Assembly (NCBI RefSeq): GCF_013426205.1 | Contig: NC_089428.1 | Location: 1,240,001 to 1,304,000, forward strand | DNA: 64,000 nucleotides | DNA from: Metarhizium brunneum | Taxonomy: Eukaryota; Ascomycota; Sordariomycetes; Hypocreales; Clavicipitaceae | Direction of reading: 5' to 3' | In this document: piece after piece, positions 23,201 to 34,857 of the stretch | Position numbering within the stretch: the first letter of the stretch is position 1 | Layout of the letters: each line of letters begins with the position of its first letter | Notes under the pieces: generated by a model | What the model was told of the DNA's origin: nothing | Databases searched by the model: none | Seen by the model: only the letters and a program-made list of their open reading frames with translations | Translations under genes and position numbers: made by a program

Positions 23201-25343
23201 GAGAATAACTGACATAATCATTATTATAAATGGAATTACCTCTACCTTCCATTTGCATGCTCGTCTCCGCACATGCCGCCGCTGCAGCTCTGGAACCCGC
23301 GTGGTGAAAACATCTCTCGCCCATCCAGATGTCTCACGCTGCTGCGGCTGATGCTGCATGCCTGCGTCAACGTAGACTGTCAAGCAAGCTCAATGTCATC
23401 CAGAAGACGGGCCTTTGTACCTCCTTGCATGCATGCATGCACGCATTATTTTCCTGCGCGCGCCAGCACAACGTATAAGTTATACGTAGTATTATTTTTA
23501 AAGTTCCATAGCCCAAGTGCGGGGGGGAACGGACGAGGACCAGCCGGAGACGACTTGAATAGAGAGGTCTGGCTCTTTTTGGTGTCTGCGGGCCCCACTT
23601 GGCAACTCCAAGGGAGCATAGGAGTCAACTGGTCCATGTCTGGTGCACACATGTGGGGGGGAACCACTCTGTGCGTCTCTGACTCAACTTTTTTTTTATC
23701 CCCTACTGCGGCTGCATAGACTGATGAATGAATTGAATTATTTTGCCTTTCTTCTCATACGTAGTTATTGCATGTTCGAGGTGGGGAACTCGTCTCTATC
23801 GCTACATCGTCATGTATGCCTAGCTGCTCAATACTCGGTAGTGTCAGGGGAAACGCCAATATGTATTTGTCATGGTTCCTTTCGCAGGTGAGCCTCTTTC
23901 GCAGCGCCTCACCTAAGAAAAATAAAAATAAAAATAATACAATCAGGTCTGGTGAAAAACAACTGGGCTTAAGTGGTGCATGGCCGGGCCCCCTATCTCC
24001 GCGAGCATCCATGAGCGTGAGGCAGGACAGCCCATGTGTCAAATTTGATATTTGATGCCTGCCAAGCTCCTCCCAGGCAACGCAGGCATTGACGAACAGA
24101 CTCGTGCCGACAGCGTTCCGTGAATAGGATCGTGCGGGACCTGTTTGATTTCAGGGTCCGGTGATCACGCCCCGGCTGCTGGCAGCATGAATATATGCCT
24201 CAGCAAGAGTGCATTTGACAGTGGCAGACGAGTCAACATGGTGGCTGCACATATTGTAGGGGCCTGGCCGACCAAGAAACGTCTTGGTCGAGCTCAATGC
24301 CACGGGCAGCGCGACTCCCTCTCCCACGGCCAGGCCGCATTAAGCGCCTGGATACTCTGAACGACAACACTCGGCGCAGCCAAGCACGGGTCGTCTGTGA
24401 CAGCAGCTCGTCTGTGACAGCACTGCACGCGCACCCGAGACTGCATCGCTGAATCGCTGCAGATGCGATGCGGCAGAGAGAGCGCGGAGCAGTGCTCCCT
24501 GCTCGTGAAATAATATTGAGGACCTAGATCCCGGTCCTGTCATGGCCATCGCCAGTCGGCAAGAGTTGCCTCGCTGTCCTCTTTCCCTCTCCCCGGTCGG
24601 TGACTCACTGCAGCCAACCGTCTGGTGAGTTTGATCTCTGCGGCAATGCCTCGACACGTGTTTGCCATGGCTCCCGAGTCCCGACCCAATATCCGTTCGC
24701 TGACCTGTCAACGGTGTCCTTTATTACGGCTGACAGGCCTGCCGATGTATCGTGTGTAGCAAGTACGGCGGGCCGTTACCATCCTGCCAAACCATTCATC
24801 TGTGACGTTAACGTCTTGGTCTTGGCCCCGAGGAGAGACGGCCATCACGTTTCACGTTTACAATTACAAGGCACAACACGTACTCCGTGCTCTGTACTCT
24901 GAGGCGCAGTGCTGCGTTTTGACCCTGACCTAGTCGTGAATGATGCAGAAATGGCTGTTTCGTACTCCGTACATGTACTCTCATAGCACCGTCTGCTCAT
25001 CTGAGCCCCCGAGGCTATGTACATGTACTTTTGGCTCCGCGGCTAGCATCTGATCTTATCCCATCGGTACATGTTGCTTCCCACTTCCGGTTCCCGATTA
25101 TGCGGCATGGGGTAGTTTCGTTTTGTCCTGAGAGGCCTTGCTGAGCTTCCCGCCGTTCTAGCTGCCGCGTTTGATTGGCGTCCTCTCATCTCCTCGTCGC
25201 CGTCGCCGTCGCCGTCGTCGCTTCCGCGTCCCCGGATCGTGTGTTGACGTCGGATACCAAGCCGTGTTCTCTAGGCAACTGCCCCGGACAGCCCGGAGAT
25301 TGGTGGGCGACGGCTGGGGAAACAAGGGCATTTGGATATCGAA
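20201..25343. other. Gene-poor block rich in TACGGAGTAC copies
   Basis: The first kilobase is likely the promoter and leader of the La-motif gene. Beyond that I see only short random frames. Perfect copies of the TACGGAGTAC decamer, either strand, are at 21653-21662, 22320-22329, 22928-22937, 23106-23115 and 24962-24971. A CGTCGC-type hexanucleotide repeat lies at about 25193-25221. No transposon terminal repeats or transposase fragments were recognised. Confidence 0.45.
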
Positions 25344-25739
25344 ATGTCTGGTGGTCCACGTTTCTACAGACAGGACCAACTCGCCGCAGCCAGTCCCGGC
25401 ACCACGTCCACGTCCCTTTCTCGCATGCCCATTTCCATCTCGGGGTATCGTACTCTGTACACTCCGCCCAGCCCGCCCAAATCAACAGGTTCAACTATGA
25501 CGCCCTTCTCCGGGCGTCTTCCCCATCGACCCGACATGGCGGGAATGTACGCAGCCCTTCGAGACTACCAAGAGCAAATGGGTCTCGGCGCCGCCACCGT
25601 CAAACATCCTCCACGGCGGGCAAATCCACCAAAGGCGACAAAAAAAAATTTAAAAAAATTAAAAAAAAAAAGAGATAGTAATCATCCCCCTTGGCCCAGC
25701 TGTGCAAAAAAAAAAAAAAAAAATAAACCACCCAACTAA
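25344..25739 (+). CDS. Doubtful small ORF with lysine-rich poly(A)-encoded tail
   Basis: An ATG at 25344 opens 131 codons. The first 90 residues are compositionally protein-like, with Ser/Thr/Pro-rich stretches and a short MAGMYAALRDYQEQMGLG helix. The last 40 codons run through A-rich homopolymer tracts (25640-25671 and an A18 run at 25706-25723) and encode mostly lysine. I recognise no domain. It may be chance, a degraded gene fragment, or the first exon of a gene whose end has decayed. Confidence 0.2.
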   Translation: MSGGPRFYRQDQLAAASPGTTSTSLSRMPISISGYRTLYTPPSPPKSTGSTMTPFSGRLPHRPDMAGMYAALRDYQEQMGLGAATVKHPPRRANPPKATKKNLKKLKKKRDSNHPPWPSCAKKKKKNKPPN

Positions 25740-26728
25740 CGAACCAGCAACCAAACATCCACGGGGGGATGGGGGCGGGGAGCCAGCAAACCAATCCCCT
25801 CTTCGTCCAGTCTATCGGGACATTCATTGAAGCAAAGCCATGTCTGGACGTCTCGAGGCCCGTCTCGGCACCCGGCCGAACTGCGCATCAGCTCGGCTGA
25901 TCCCTCGCGCTGATGCCGCATGTACCGCACGTAACGTACATCCTCCAGGAAAACACACGCACATGCGTCAAGTTGTATGTATGTATTGTCTGCACTCGGC
26001 CGAAACTCCAGTGCGGAGAGTCCCGGCACACAAACGTCTCAACCCCCATCCTCATTTTGTAAAGGTGAACCACGGACGGGTTCTTCTCGCGGGAGAAGCA
26101 GCAGCCAAAGAGACATGGGAGAGATAAGCGCAAAGCCAGCCGCCCTTCGAGACGCCCGTCCCTCACGACTTTTCCAGGACAACACAGTAGTGCGCTCCAG
26201 TCCGGCAGTCTAGTCGCTAATAATACGACGCTGGGGGCTTCCTCGTACCGACCCCCCCTCCCTTCTTTTTTTTTTAACCTTGGGTCCGTAACATGTACAT
26301 TCCTTGCTCGGCTGGGGAGGGCAGCCCGTATTAGTCGTGGTGTCTGGTTTCTGTCGGTGTGAACGGCGTAGCGCCAACCACGCCAACCACATTCTGCCAC
26401 CTCGGGACCCCGTCGTCTGTCACGCCGTCTTTCCAAAATAGGTCAGATGACAGCGTGCTAGTTCTGCCCGAGACTAGGTGACGGCCTTGTTTACCTCCGG
26501 GTGTGAGAAATGATGCCTGCGTCACACGGGTGTGGCTTGGAGACCCTACTAAGATAGGTACAATTCGCTTTATACATACAGTCGCTTCGCAGATCGTCGT
26601 CACAACCAAAAAAAAAAATGACGTCGTCCCATACACCCTTTTCTTTCTCTCTGTCTGCGGCCTCCATGTCCTCGCTCTGATACCCATACACACACGCTCT
26701 CTCCCACTCTCTCGCCCTTGCTCTGTCT
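25740..26728. other. Intergenic, likely including the SFT2 3' UTR
   Basis: No gene is supported. The final few hundred bases precede the stop codon of minus-strand SFT2 and probably hold its 3' untranslated region. Confidence 0.45.
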
Positions 26729-27930
26729 CTATCCTGACATCCATGATGTTGCTTGCCTTGTGCCAAACGATGCCGCCAGACGGAGACCAGTTGAGCCCAT
26801 GGGAAAGTAGCTTACGAGATACCACACCAGACACGCCAGTTGAACAAGTGCTGAGAAGAGAGTCAAGATCGTGCTATGCAGCTTGAAGCATGTCAGTCAT
26901 ATTGGGTTGTTTGTGTTGCAAACCGTGATAGATAAGACCGTCGGACTCTTACCTTGAGTGAAAACACAAGTGTCATAGCAATGGAGCCAAAATAGGCTGC
27001 AGTAAATGGTAGTCTGGGCGCAGAGAGGAGGTGATAGACATAATTCATTGGGCCCATGACCGCTGCGAACGAGGCCAAGAATAGCGCAGACCCAACAGTC
27101 CATCTGTCACAAACATGTTAGCCACTTAAACTAGAGCCGGTGAATCACTGCCGTTCAGGTTTCAAACAAGGGCCTAGGCAGCCACCACCCTAGGTCAACG
27201 GGAGTGAGGCGAACTGCGACACGGCAGATCTGCCTCCCGGTGACAGAGACCTTGGGGACATCTTGATTCACTTGTCGGCCCGTAGGCCTTGAGACGGTGT
27301 GAATAATTTTGCAAATCAAGCAGACGAAAAGGAGGGGTTTGGCGTCTGCGAGAGCCAGGAGAGACCGTGATGACGGCAAAGGGCCCAGAATCGCACGCAA
27401 CATTTGGCACTTACAGAGTCACAAACTTTCGTGGCCGGGTTGCCATTATTGGGAACAGAGTGAAGCATATGACAAAGCAGGCTAGAGCGGCTACGTTGCA
27501 AGCCGCAAAGACAAGCAATCTGTCCCATCTACTCACTGCAACCTATGTTAGCCTTGTCGCCCACGAGGCGCGATGTCTGCATCACATGCAGACATCTAAA
27601 GCGTGCCTAAAAATGCAATGCACATGTCCCGCTGCAGGGGTGCCGCGTCTTCATGCTACTCAATGTCGTCAAGTTGACGAAGACTATGGGGATGACTTGG
27701 GTTGACTCACGAACAAACCAGCCCTCTTCTTCCTCTCGCCGAGTTGGTGCCGGTAGAGGAGCCCCTGGGCCCTCTGAGGTAGGGAGCTGGACATAGTCAC
27801 GGTCTCGGAATGGGTTGAAGTTTCTGACGGAGGCTAGCAAGCCTGTCTCTGGAGCCGTGCTAACTGGCTCATCCTGTCGTCGGCTCCAGCCTAATGAGTT
27901 TAAAGAATCGCGAAACGAGGCCGATGCCAT
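26729..27930 (-). CDS. SFT2: Sft2-type Golgi/endosome membrane trafficking protein
   Basis: I assembled four exons: complement(26729..26881, 26953..27103, 27415..27535, 27711..27930), 214 aa. Every junction keeps frame. The donors are GTGAGT, GTAAGT and GTAAGA, the branches GCTAAC, GCTAAC and GACTGAC, and the acceptors CAG, CAG and AAG. Sft2 family proteins are small four-span membrane proteins that help fusion of endosome-derived vesicles with the late Golgi. The N-terminus is cytosolic, with LPAPTRREEEEGWF before the first span. The predicted spans are at about 80-105, 111-132, 147-163 and 168-190. They include the family motifs MGPMNYV, RLPFTAAYFGSI and WYLVSYFPMGSTGLR. The third intron counted from the C-terminal end (27104-27414) is unusually long for this window (311 nt). 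The start codon at 27930 opens MASASFRDSLNSLGW, as in other fungi. Confidence 0.92.
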
Positions 27931-30900
27931 GTCGACTTGGATATTCTGTGGAGTGCAGATAAATGGAGAGAAGGGTGGGAAGAGACAAGTAAGGCTCTAG
28001 TCGATAGAACCGTGAGTGGCGGGCCGCAAGGGCAGGTTCGGTGGAATAGCTTCGAAGGCTGGGAGCTATGTCCGGATCGACAACGGGTTTCGTGACGAGC
28101 GGTGGCCGGAGATAGTCGGTATGTGTGGAGATGTCGACCAGCAGTCAGTGATGAATGTAGAGTAATGGACTAAGAGGGCTGCCAAGCTGCTCCACGGGGG
28201 GGAGGGAGATGGTCAGTCGCAGTGCTGATATAGAAGAAGTCGTATAGGTTGCCTTGCGATGGCAAAAACACGTCCCAGGAAAGGGTGTCCTACCAAAGTA
28301 GTCTGATATGGCACGCCGCGAATCAAATGCCCTCCGAAGATGACAAGCAACGGACTAAGACGCGAAGCGTACGAACCAAACCGCGCGTTCCGTTCGTAAG
28401 TTAGGAGTCGAGGGGAGGGGGAGCGGCAGAAGGTGGGCAGGGTGGTGGGAGGGTGCAAGGCTTGCAGCTGGCCCGATAAAGAGTGCCCAGGATGGGAATC
28501 TAGTAGGGCAAACAGAAAAACCAAAAAGTCGATCGCAGAGCTCAGCAATGGCGGCGGATAGAGATCAACTGGTTGCAAATATCGAGGTCGATTTCGGGAT
28601 CGGGAGTTTGGTGTCGTCGTTGGGTCTCCTCTGGCTAGGCAGGGGGGTGTAGGATGGTAGTCTATGAGTGCGGGCCAAGGCCACATGATTGGCACGCAGG
28701 GGGGTCGGGTGCCACTCCGTGGGCACTGGGGGGACTGTGAGTGGCCGTGTGTCCAGAGGCTTGCCTGGCCGCAGCTGTTGCGAGGCCAAGTTTCACTAGG
28801 TGACAGCCGTGCTGCACGGCTACGAACGTTGAGTGAAGTGACTAACTACATGTCAGTTGAGCGCTGGCTCGGCAAGCTGTGGCTGGTTCTTCCCTGGTCG
28901 ACTGGTCTGGCATTCGCAGTGCCGGCCGCCGCTTGGGTTCGGGCTTTTGCACTCTCCTGTGGGGACGAACCGTTGCAGCTGCTTCGTCCGACCTGTCCAT
29001 GGCCTCGCTGGTCTTTCCTTCCATGTTCTTTAACTGGTCACTCCGATTACCTGTGGTTACATGATGCGCATGGCATGCATGGTGTGCATGGCTCTCGCGG
29101 CCGCATGTATCACCGGCATGGACTACCGCTGGATGCAAGATGGCCCATTCTCTCGACGTCCAACCCCCCCGGGCCTATTCGCTAGATGATCGTCCATGGA
29201 TGTGTTCTTTTTTCGGGCTTTGCGGGAACGCGAACATGGGTAGCGGCAGATGTGAAGCAAGGCAGATGTGCTCCAAGTACCTACATATGGCACTCGCGCT
29301 TGCATACGGAGCATTCGATCCTAAAAAGTCGTGCATACTCCGTACACGGCAGTCAACCGACACACGTTCTACCTTGCATGGACATGGTCATGGCTTGTTT
29401 AGTAGTATGTACAGTACAATTAATGGGACCGGGAGTTGACTCTGCTGCCGCCGCTGCTGCCGCTCACAGGGGAATCGTCGGGATATTGTAGCCTCATGGC
29501 TTCCAGAGCTCATGCATGTATGTATGACTTACGCATATACGCACGGGAAGTCTCCGCGGTCGACCCATGTACTATCAAGGAGAAACACTAAGGGTGACCT
29601 GGATATTTAGTAATATGGCCGCGGCTGAAGGGGGCTGGAAGGATATGATGACAGTTTGTGCCAAGATGACGGTGTTTAGAGGAGTGTCCGGGCAGGCATC
29701 TATCGAATATCAGGCCCAAATATGACAAGCCTCGGATGTCCTTGTGGAATTATGGCATCAAACAGCTCTCGATAACAATGACGCAGGAACCCAGGATTTT
29801 GGTCACGACAACCCAACATCCATTATAAATGGCATCGTCGCAAGTGGTAGACTGACCTTGGGCGGCGGTGCCTTACATGACCGCGTGGCCTGCGCTCCCA
29901 AGAGGTCTCAGGACTATAGAGGCAACGCATGACCGGGAGAAAAGCACCGATGTCATGATGCAACTCGATGATAAGGCCGGCATCGAGCGTCGAGGTTGTG
30001 GCTTGGTGTCTTAAAAGTAAAGTCACGCTCCGCTGCGATGCACCCCCCCCCCCCTTTCTTCAACAGCCACGGGTCCGAGCCGGCGTGCGTGTGGTGTGCG
30101 TGGGCGTACGTGTGCCCCAGACCATACTGGGTTCATTCTCGTAGTGCGCTCAAGAACGTTCCAGATAGCTAATCCAAAAAGGAAAAGGCGCCCTGCCCGT
30201 TGGAAATGGCTGGATGGAGATGCTCGAACCTGTGTGGATGCCGCCGGTGCTGGTGTGTGGCTGGGAGCAGTCAGAAGACAAATCGGCGGGACGAACCTCG
30301 TACCGTACCGTGCCCGCTCTGCCCGCAAGTCTATCGCCAGCGTACTCGCTACCGTAGGCCAACGGTGCTAATAAAGGTGTGTGTTGAGATGGATGGCAAA
30401 GGGTGTGCTGGGCATCATGGCCGCGTGTGGATGGGCTGGGCGCGGCGGGCAAGGTGAGAAGAGAGGGAGCTGGGCCATGAAGGCATTCTTCGCTCGGGGC
30501 GAGCATTATAAGATGACGCTTCCCCCGAGGATCAACCCCCTTCTTTCTTCTTTTTGTTTTCGAAAGAGAAAAGTTGAAAAAGAGGAAACGAGCCGGCTAC
30601 CCAAACCGTCATCATCTTTCAGGTCAACAACTATCAAGCATCCGCCACATCTTGGCACTTCGATAACGCAAGCCTGCCTATTATTAGCAAAACACCCATC
30701 TCACTTTACCAAGTGCTCGCGGACGCAACAGGTTCCCTCGCCACAATCCGGCTGCAACAGACAAGGTCTCGGCCAGCGTTGGAGATCGATTTGACGTTTG
30801 TGTCGTTGGAAGGACCCAAGGCACAAAGCATAAAGCCGTCGAGCCTCGAGCTTTGCGCTTTGCGCTTCACACTGGGCTGCATATGTGCATAATATCTGGT

Positions 30901-31300
30901 TGGTCCATCTCTCCCGCACCACCTGCCCACTTGAGCTTCCAAAACGACGAGCCGACCAGTCGATGTCCAGGCATCGCAAGGCCCAAGGGGCGCACATGTG
31001 CACGGCTTGTTCGTGCTGCATCCTTGTGTAACGAACTGCACGGCAAGGTGCGCACTCATGCGCCAAGTCGCACCTTATTTGTCGCTGCTTTGTCTGACAT
31101 GCAGCTTACAAGTTGAAGACTCATTACTGACGCCGAGGCAGCAGACTTGCAGTCAACCTTTATTCCTAGACCTGCCGAACTCGTCGCCCTGCCTTGACGT
31201 CTCGTTATACGCGCGTGCAGCAGTTCGCTCAAGGCTGCATATTTTATTCGATATATTCCCATCGCTTGGCACAGCCCCAAGCCGCACCAACAACTCCATC
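27931..31300. other. Gene-poor intergenic block
   Basis: The part beside 27931 must hold the SFT2 promoter. The remainder contains only short or randomly composed frames, the longest a 173-codon frame at 28664-29185 without any family signature. A C12 run lies at 30043-30054. No RNA gene or mobile element was recognised. Confidence 0.45.
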
Positions 31301-33252
31301 GCCGTTGGATAGCGCCTCTCTCAGCAGCCAAATACCCCCGTCACCGTCTGGTTCAATATACCCCAAGGTGAGACGTCATTTGCGCCCCAGCAACGCTCCA
31401 AGCTCACTAGCACATGCTAAACATTGAACGCTGCTGCCCCCCACCCGTGCAGCATTTGAAAGCTGACCTTGGCTCCCCTCAGCTGCCCCTCCCACTATCT
31501 TCAGTGCTTTCGACTTTAGCGTCAAGTCCCGTCTTCACACTGAAGCTGAACAAGCTCAGAACACCGGTTGACCCATTCATTACATACCGAGCAACGAGTC
31601 TGCCTCTTTGCGACCCAGCCTTGTTTGCATATTCTTGGCCCGGCCAGCATTGGTATATCTCGACCCTGTTCCGCTCTGCACATCTGCAGCTCGACTCTTT
31701 CTTGCTTCTGTCTCACGAAACGTGTCTCGGTCGCCGCGATACATTCCTGGTAAGTGCACACTCTATTGTGATTATTTTTATTCTTCGTGCCATCATGGCT
31801 GCCATGTCGTCAGTGGTCCCGGACTGTAGCTAGTCGCGGGGATCTGCCCCTTCCGATTCCTATCAATCATTGATCCCCCGCACCTCGTTGATCGCCCTGC
31901 ATTTCTGGCTGCTAAGTGGCCGCGAGAACCGCCGCCGCCGTCGTGCGCCTTCCAAATGTCCACGGCCAAAACATTGGAAGTGTTGCATCAGCGACCATCG
32001 TCGGTTCCAGATTCCATGTTATGTTACCAACCCAAGCCGTGCATCATCGTCATCCTCCCCGTCCTCGTCTGTCCCCTCCTCGACTCCTCCGCTTCTTTCC
32101 TTCATCTTCTCAAGCCCCCCGGTGCCTCTGCTGCCGTCTCCTCTCACTAGTCTCTCCAACTACCACCCTCCCTACGCTTGGTAGTGCAACCCTGCACATC
32201 CTATTCCTCGCCCGTTTCTTGGCTTGGCCGCAAGCTGAAGCATCCCGAAGCAAACGACTTGGCTAACGGTGTCCCGCAGCTTTAAACAAACGTCGAGGTT
32301 TCCCTCTCACACCATCCCAGGTCTGGTCCCAGGACGCCTCCTCAGTCTAGGACTCGGTAGCCCAACCAACCTTGAGCCAACCGCCAGCCAGTCACTCGTC
32401 ACCGCCCGGGCCTAGTTCGCAGACGCTCGCCGACGCACAGAAAAGGACAGGCCCAGCGCCATCTAGAAGCCTGGACGTGGCTGCAACAAGGAACAGAAAT
32501 TCACAGAGTCCACCAAGTGGAATTCGCAGTGCCCGCCTCGTCCCGTCTTTTTCGTTGCCTACCGCCCTGCCAAACCATCCACCATTCGCAGCAGCTCCGT
32601 ACGTCCCTCTCTGGCAAGCCACTGGCTAGTTGAAAAAGCAAACACTTGGCGGCGATAATCCTCCGACGTCGCATTTCCATCTCCCTCTTGCAACGACGAC
32701 TCCCTCGCCATCGCCAACGCCAACGCCCACCTCCTTCGCTGCTATTGCCATACACTTGGTGTAGATGGAAAGGCAGTAGCATTTCGCTAGCACTTCTGCC
32801 GTCTACCATTTCCAGGGTGAGTGAGTAAAGAGCCTTTGACAACTGCCGGCAAATTCCACTATTGTGTACTCCGTGCTCAGCACGCAGTACATGGCCCCTC
32901 TTCCATTTCAGAACCCTATCCGCCGCCTCCGACGACACGTATGGCCGTCGCCCTTCCGGCTACATTTATGCTCTTTTTCTATTTCTCATCAGCCCCGGCC
33001 TTTCGGCTGATTGTATCGCATAAGCTAACGTGTTCCGCTTCCGCGCAGCCCGCCGTCTATACTTGAGCGCTTCATTAAATCCACGCAGTGTCGCATCGGG
33101 CACATAACGAAAACCACACGCCTTCGGCGACCGCACATCTCAGTCGCAACGGCGTACACCACCTCTTGACGGTGCCGTCAACTCCTCCTTCGCAAACCAC
33201 AAAGCTGGCAACCCTAACATCTCTAGAGCTCCAGAAGCTCAATCTATATACA
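31301..33252 (+). promoter_or_regulatory. Probable promoter and long 5' leader of the bHLH gene
   Basis: The region is C/T-rich and lacks protein-like frames, as is usual for long leaders of fungal regulatory genes. One convincing 5'-UTR intron lies at 32818-33048. Other donor-like sites are at about 31368 (GTGAGA) and 31752 (GTAAGT). Transcript start sites cannot be placed from sequence. Confidence 0.45.
32818..33048 (+). other. Predicted 5'-UTR intron of the bHLH gene
   Basis: Donor GTGAGT at 32818, branch AAGCTAACG around 33022-33030 and acceptor GCAG ending at 33048 have ideal fungal spacing (about 20 nt from branch to acceptor). The 204 bases between the acceptor and the ATG at 33253 contain no other ATG, so removing the intron leaves a clean leader. 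Confidence 0.6.
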
Positions 33253-34857
33253 ATGGCCCAACACGGGTTTGGCCACTTCGCTACCGCCCCTAACGGTGGC
33301 AATATCGACCCCAATGACCTCGCCATGAATGGCGGATACTCTCCATCCTTCGCCAATGCCAACAACTTCAACTCTGCCTCCAGTAACGCCCCGAACGGTT
33401 ACTCCAGCGGCAACGCAGTCTTTGGCGACGATGAACTGTTAGATGGCCTTGCCAGTCCTTCCGACGGCCAGGCAGGCATGCATGGTCAAAGCCAAGATTA
33501 CAGCAATATGAACATGGCCTTCAGCCAAAACGCTTTCCAGTCGCACAGAGGCTCCGGCTTACAGATCGACCCTGCTCAAATGAACGGCTACTCGCAGACA
33601 CCGGACGGTGACCCCATCCAGAGCCCATATGCTACGGGCTTCACAGCTCAATTCCGTCAGATGCAGAACAACCACTCCCTTGGTGGCTCATTACATTCTC
33701 CCATGTCCTACACGGGCTCGCCGCTGGCTGCAGGCGAGATGGGTGCTGACGGAAATGACCCCAATTTTCTCAAGGCCAGAGCCAGAATGTCCCAGCAGAT
33801 GCAACGCAAAGCCTCGAGCAACCGCAGCCCAATGACGCCCAAGACCAATAGCATTCACGGTATTCCCATCGGCTCCCAGGATTCGCCCGGATTTGGCCCA
33901 CAAGCCATGCGGCCATCGGGCAGCCATGAGAAGTCGCCATCAGGACAATGGGTCAACACTCCCGCTGGCAGCATCCCTGCCTCATATAATTCCGGCTTCT
34001 CTTCACCTATGCAGCAGGGGATGGTGCCCATAAATGAGGTCATGCTCAAGGGAGGCACGTCGATGCCAACCAAGCTAGGTGTGAACCCCAATGCTGTCTC
34101 CTCCCAGGAGATGAAGCGAAAGCGCCGTCGAGAGTCTCATAATCTCGTTGAGCGTCGCCGCCGAGACAACATCAACGAAAGAATTCAGGATCTTAGCAAG
34201 CTTGTTCCCGCTCACCGCCTCGAAGATGAGAAGATCCGCAAGTTAATCCAAAATGGTACACCCTTGTCTCCCACTTTGACTGGCATGTCCAACCCTTCCC
34301 AGGCCACTTCGGGCTTGGCTGGTCCTGGTGCACGACGTGCTGCTGGTAGCAATGCCGGCAACATCACCACTGGTCTGCCTATTGAGGAGAAGGACAAGGG
34401 TCCCAACAAGGGCGACATTCTCAACGGCGCCGTCAGCTGGACACGCGACCTGATGTGGATGTTGCACCTCAAACTGCAACAGCAAGAGGAACTCATGAAC
34501 CAGATCGCGGAGCTGGGCGGTCATTTTCCCTTCGAGCTGACGGATGATGAGAGACGTATGCAGACTGAGCTGATGGAGGCCATCTCCAGGAGCGATGCAG
34601 CCACCTTTTCTTATTCACGAACTGCTGGCTCTGGCCTCCGGGTGCCTAGCCACACTGACTATCGTGGTGACCCTGTAAATAGCCTGGCCGCCAACCTCGA
34701 TGCCATTGGCATAACACCCAACGAAAATGGCACCACGACTATGGCTTCAGACATCAATGACACTGCGCAGTTCTGGAATGATCCTGATGATGACGGCAGC
34801 GGCCACGCCTCCCTGGATTTTAAGGAGGATGATGAATACGACATGGACCTTAACTAA
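33253..34857 (+). CDS. bHLH transcription factor with long inter-helix loop
   Basis: This is one exon, 534 aa from the first ATG (MAQHGFGHFAT). The frame stays open upstream but has no earlier ATG. The first 280 residues are Asn/Ser/Gly/Gln-rich and disordered, typical of a fungal activation region. The basic region and helix 1 lie at about 288-322 (RRRESHNLVERRRRDNINER). The residues H296, E300 and R304 form the H-E-R triad of class B bHLH factors, which read CACGTG E-boxes. Helix 2 starts near 385 (NKGDILNGAVSWTRDLMWML) and runs into a glutamine-containing coiled region, so the loop is about 60 residues. The C-terminus is acidic. The target genes are not evident from this window. It is tail-to-tail with NPR3. 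Confidence 0.9.
   Translation: MAQHGFGHFATAPNGGNIDPNDLAMNGGYSPSFANANNFNSASSNAPNGYSSGNAVFGDDELLDGLASPSDGQAGMHGQSQDYSNMNMAFSQNAFQSHRGSGLQIDPAQMNGYSQTPDGDPIQSPYATGFTAQFRQMQNNHSLGGSLHSPMSYTGSPLAAGEMGADGNDPNFLKARARMSQQMQRKASSNRSPMTPKTNSIHGIPIGSQDSPGFGPQAMRPSGSHEKSPSGQWVNTPAGSIPASYNSGFSSPMQQGMVPINEVMLKGGTSMPTKLGVNPNAVSSQEMKRKRRRESHNLVERRRRDNINERIQDLSKLVPAHRLEDEKIRKLIQNGTPLSPTLTGMSNPSQATSGLAGPGARRAAGSNAGNITTGLPIEEKDKGPNKGDILNGAVSWTRDLMWMLHLKLQQQEELMNQIAELGGHFPFELTDDERRMQTELMEAISRSDAATFSYSRTAGSGLRVPSHTDYRGDPVNSLAANLDAIGITPNENGTTTMASDINDTAQFWNDPDDDGSGHASLDFKEDDEYDMDLN

Noticed and set aside
28213..28695. 160-codon minus-strand frame upstream of SFT2
   Set aside because: Proline-rich random composition in the SFT2 upstream region; no family signature and no clear ATG context.
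28664..29185. 173-codon plus-strand frame
   Set aside because: No recognisable domain, overlaps other open frames; treated as intergenic.
33088..33252. N-terminal extension of the bHLH protein
   Set aside because: The frame is open but starts at GTG, not ATG; it is better explained as the leader exon after the 5'-UTR intron.
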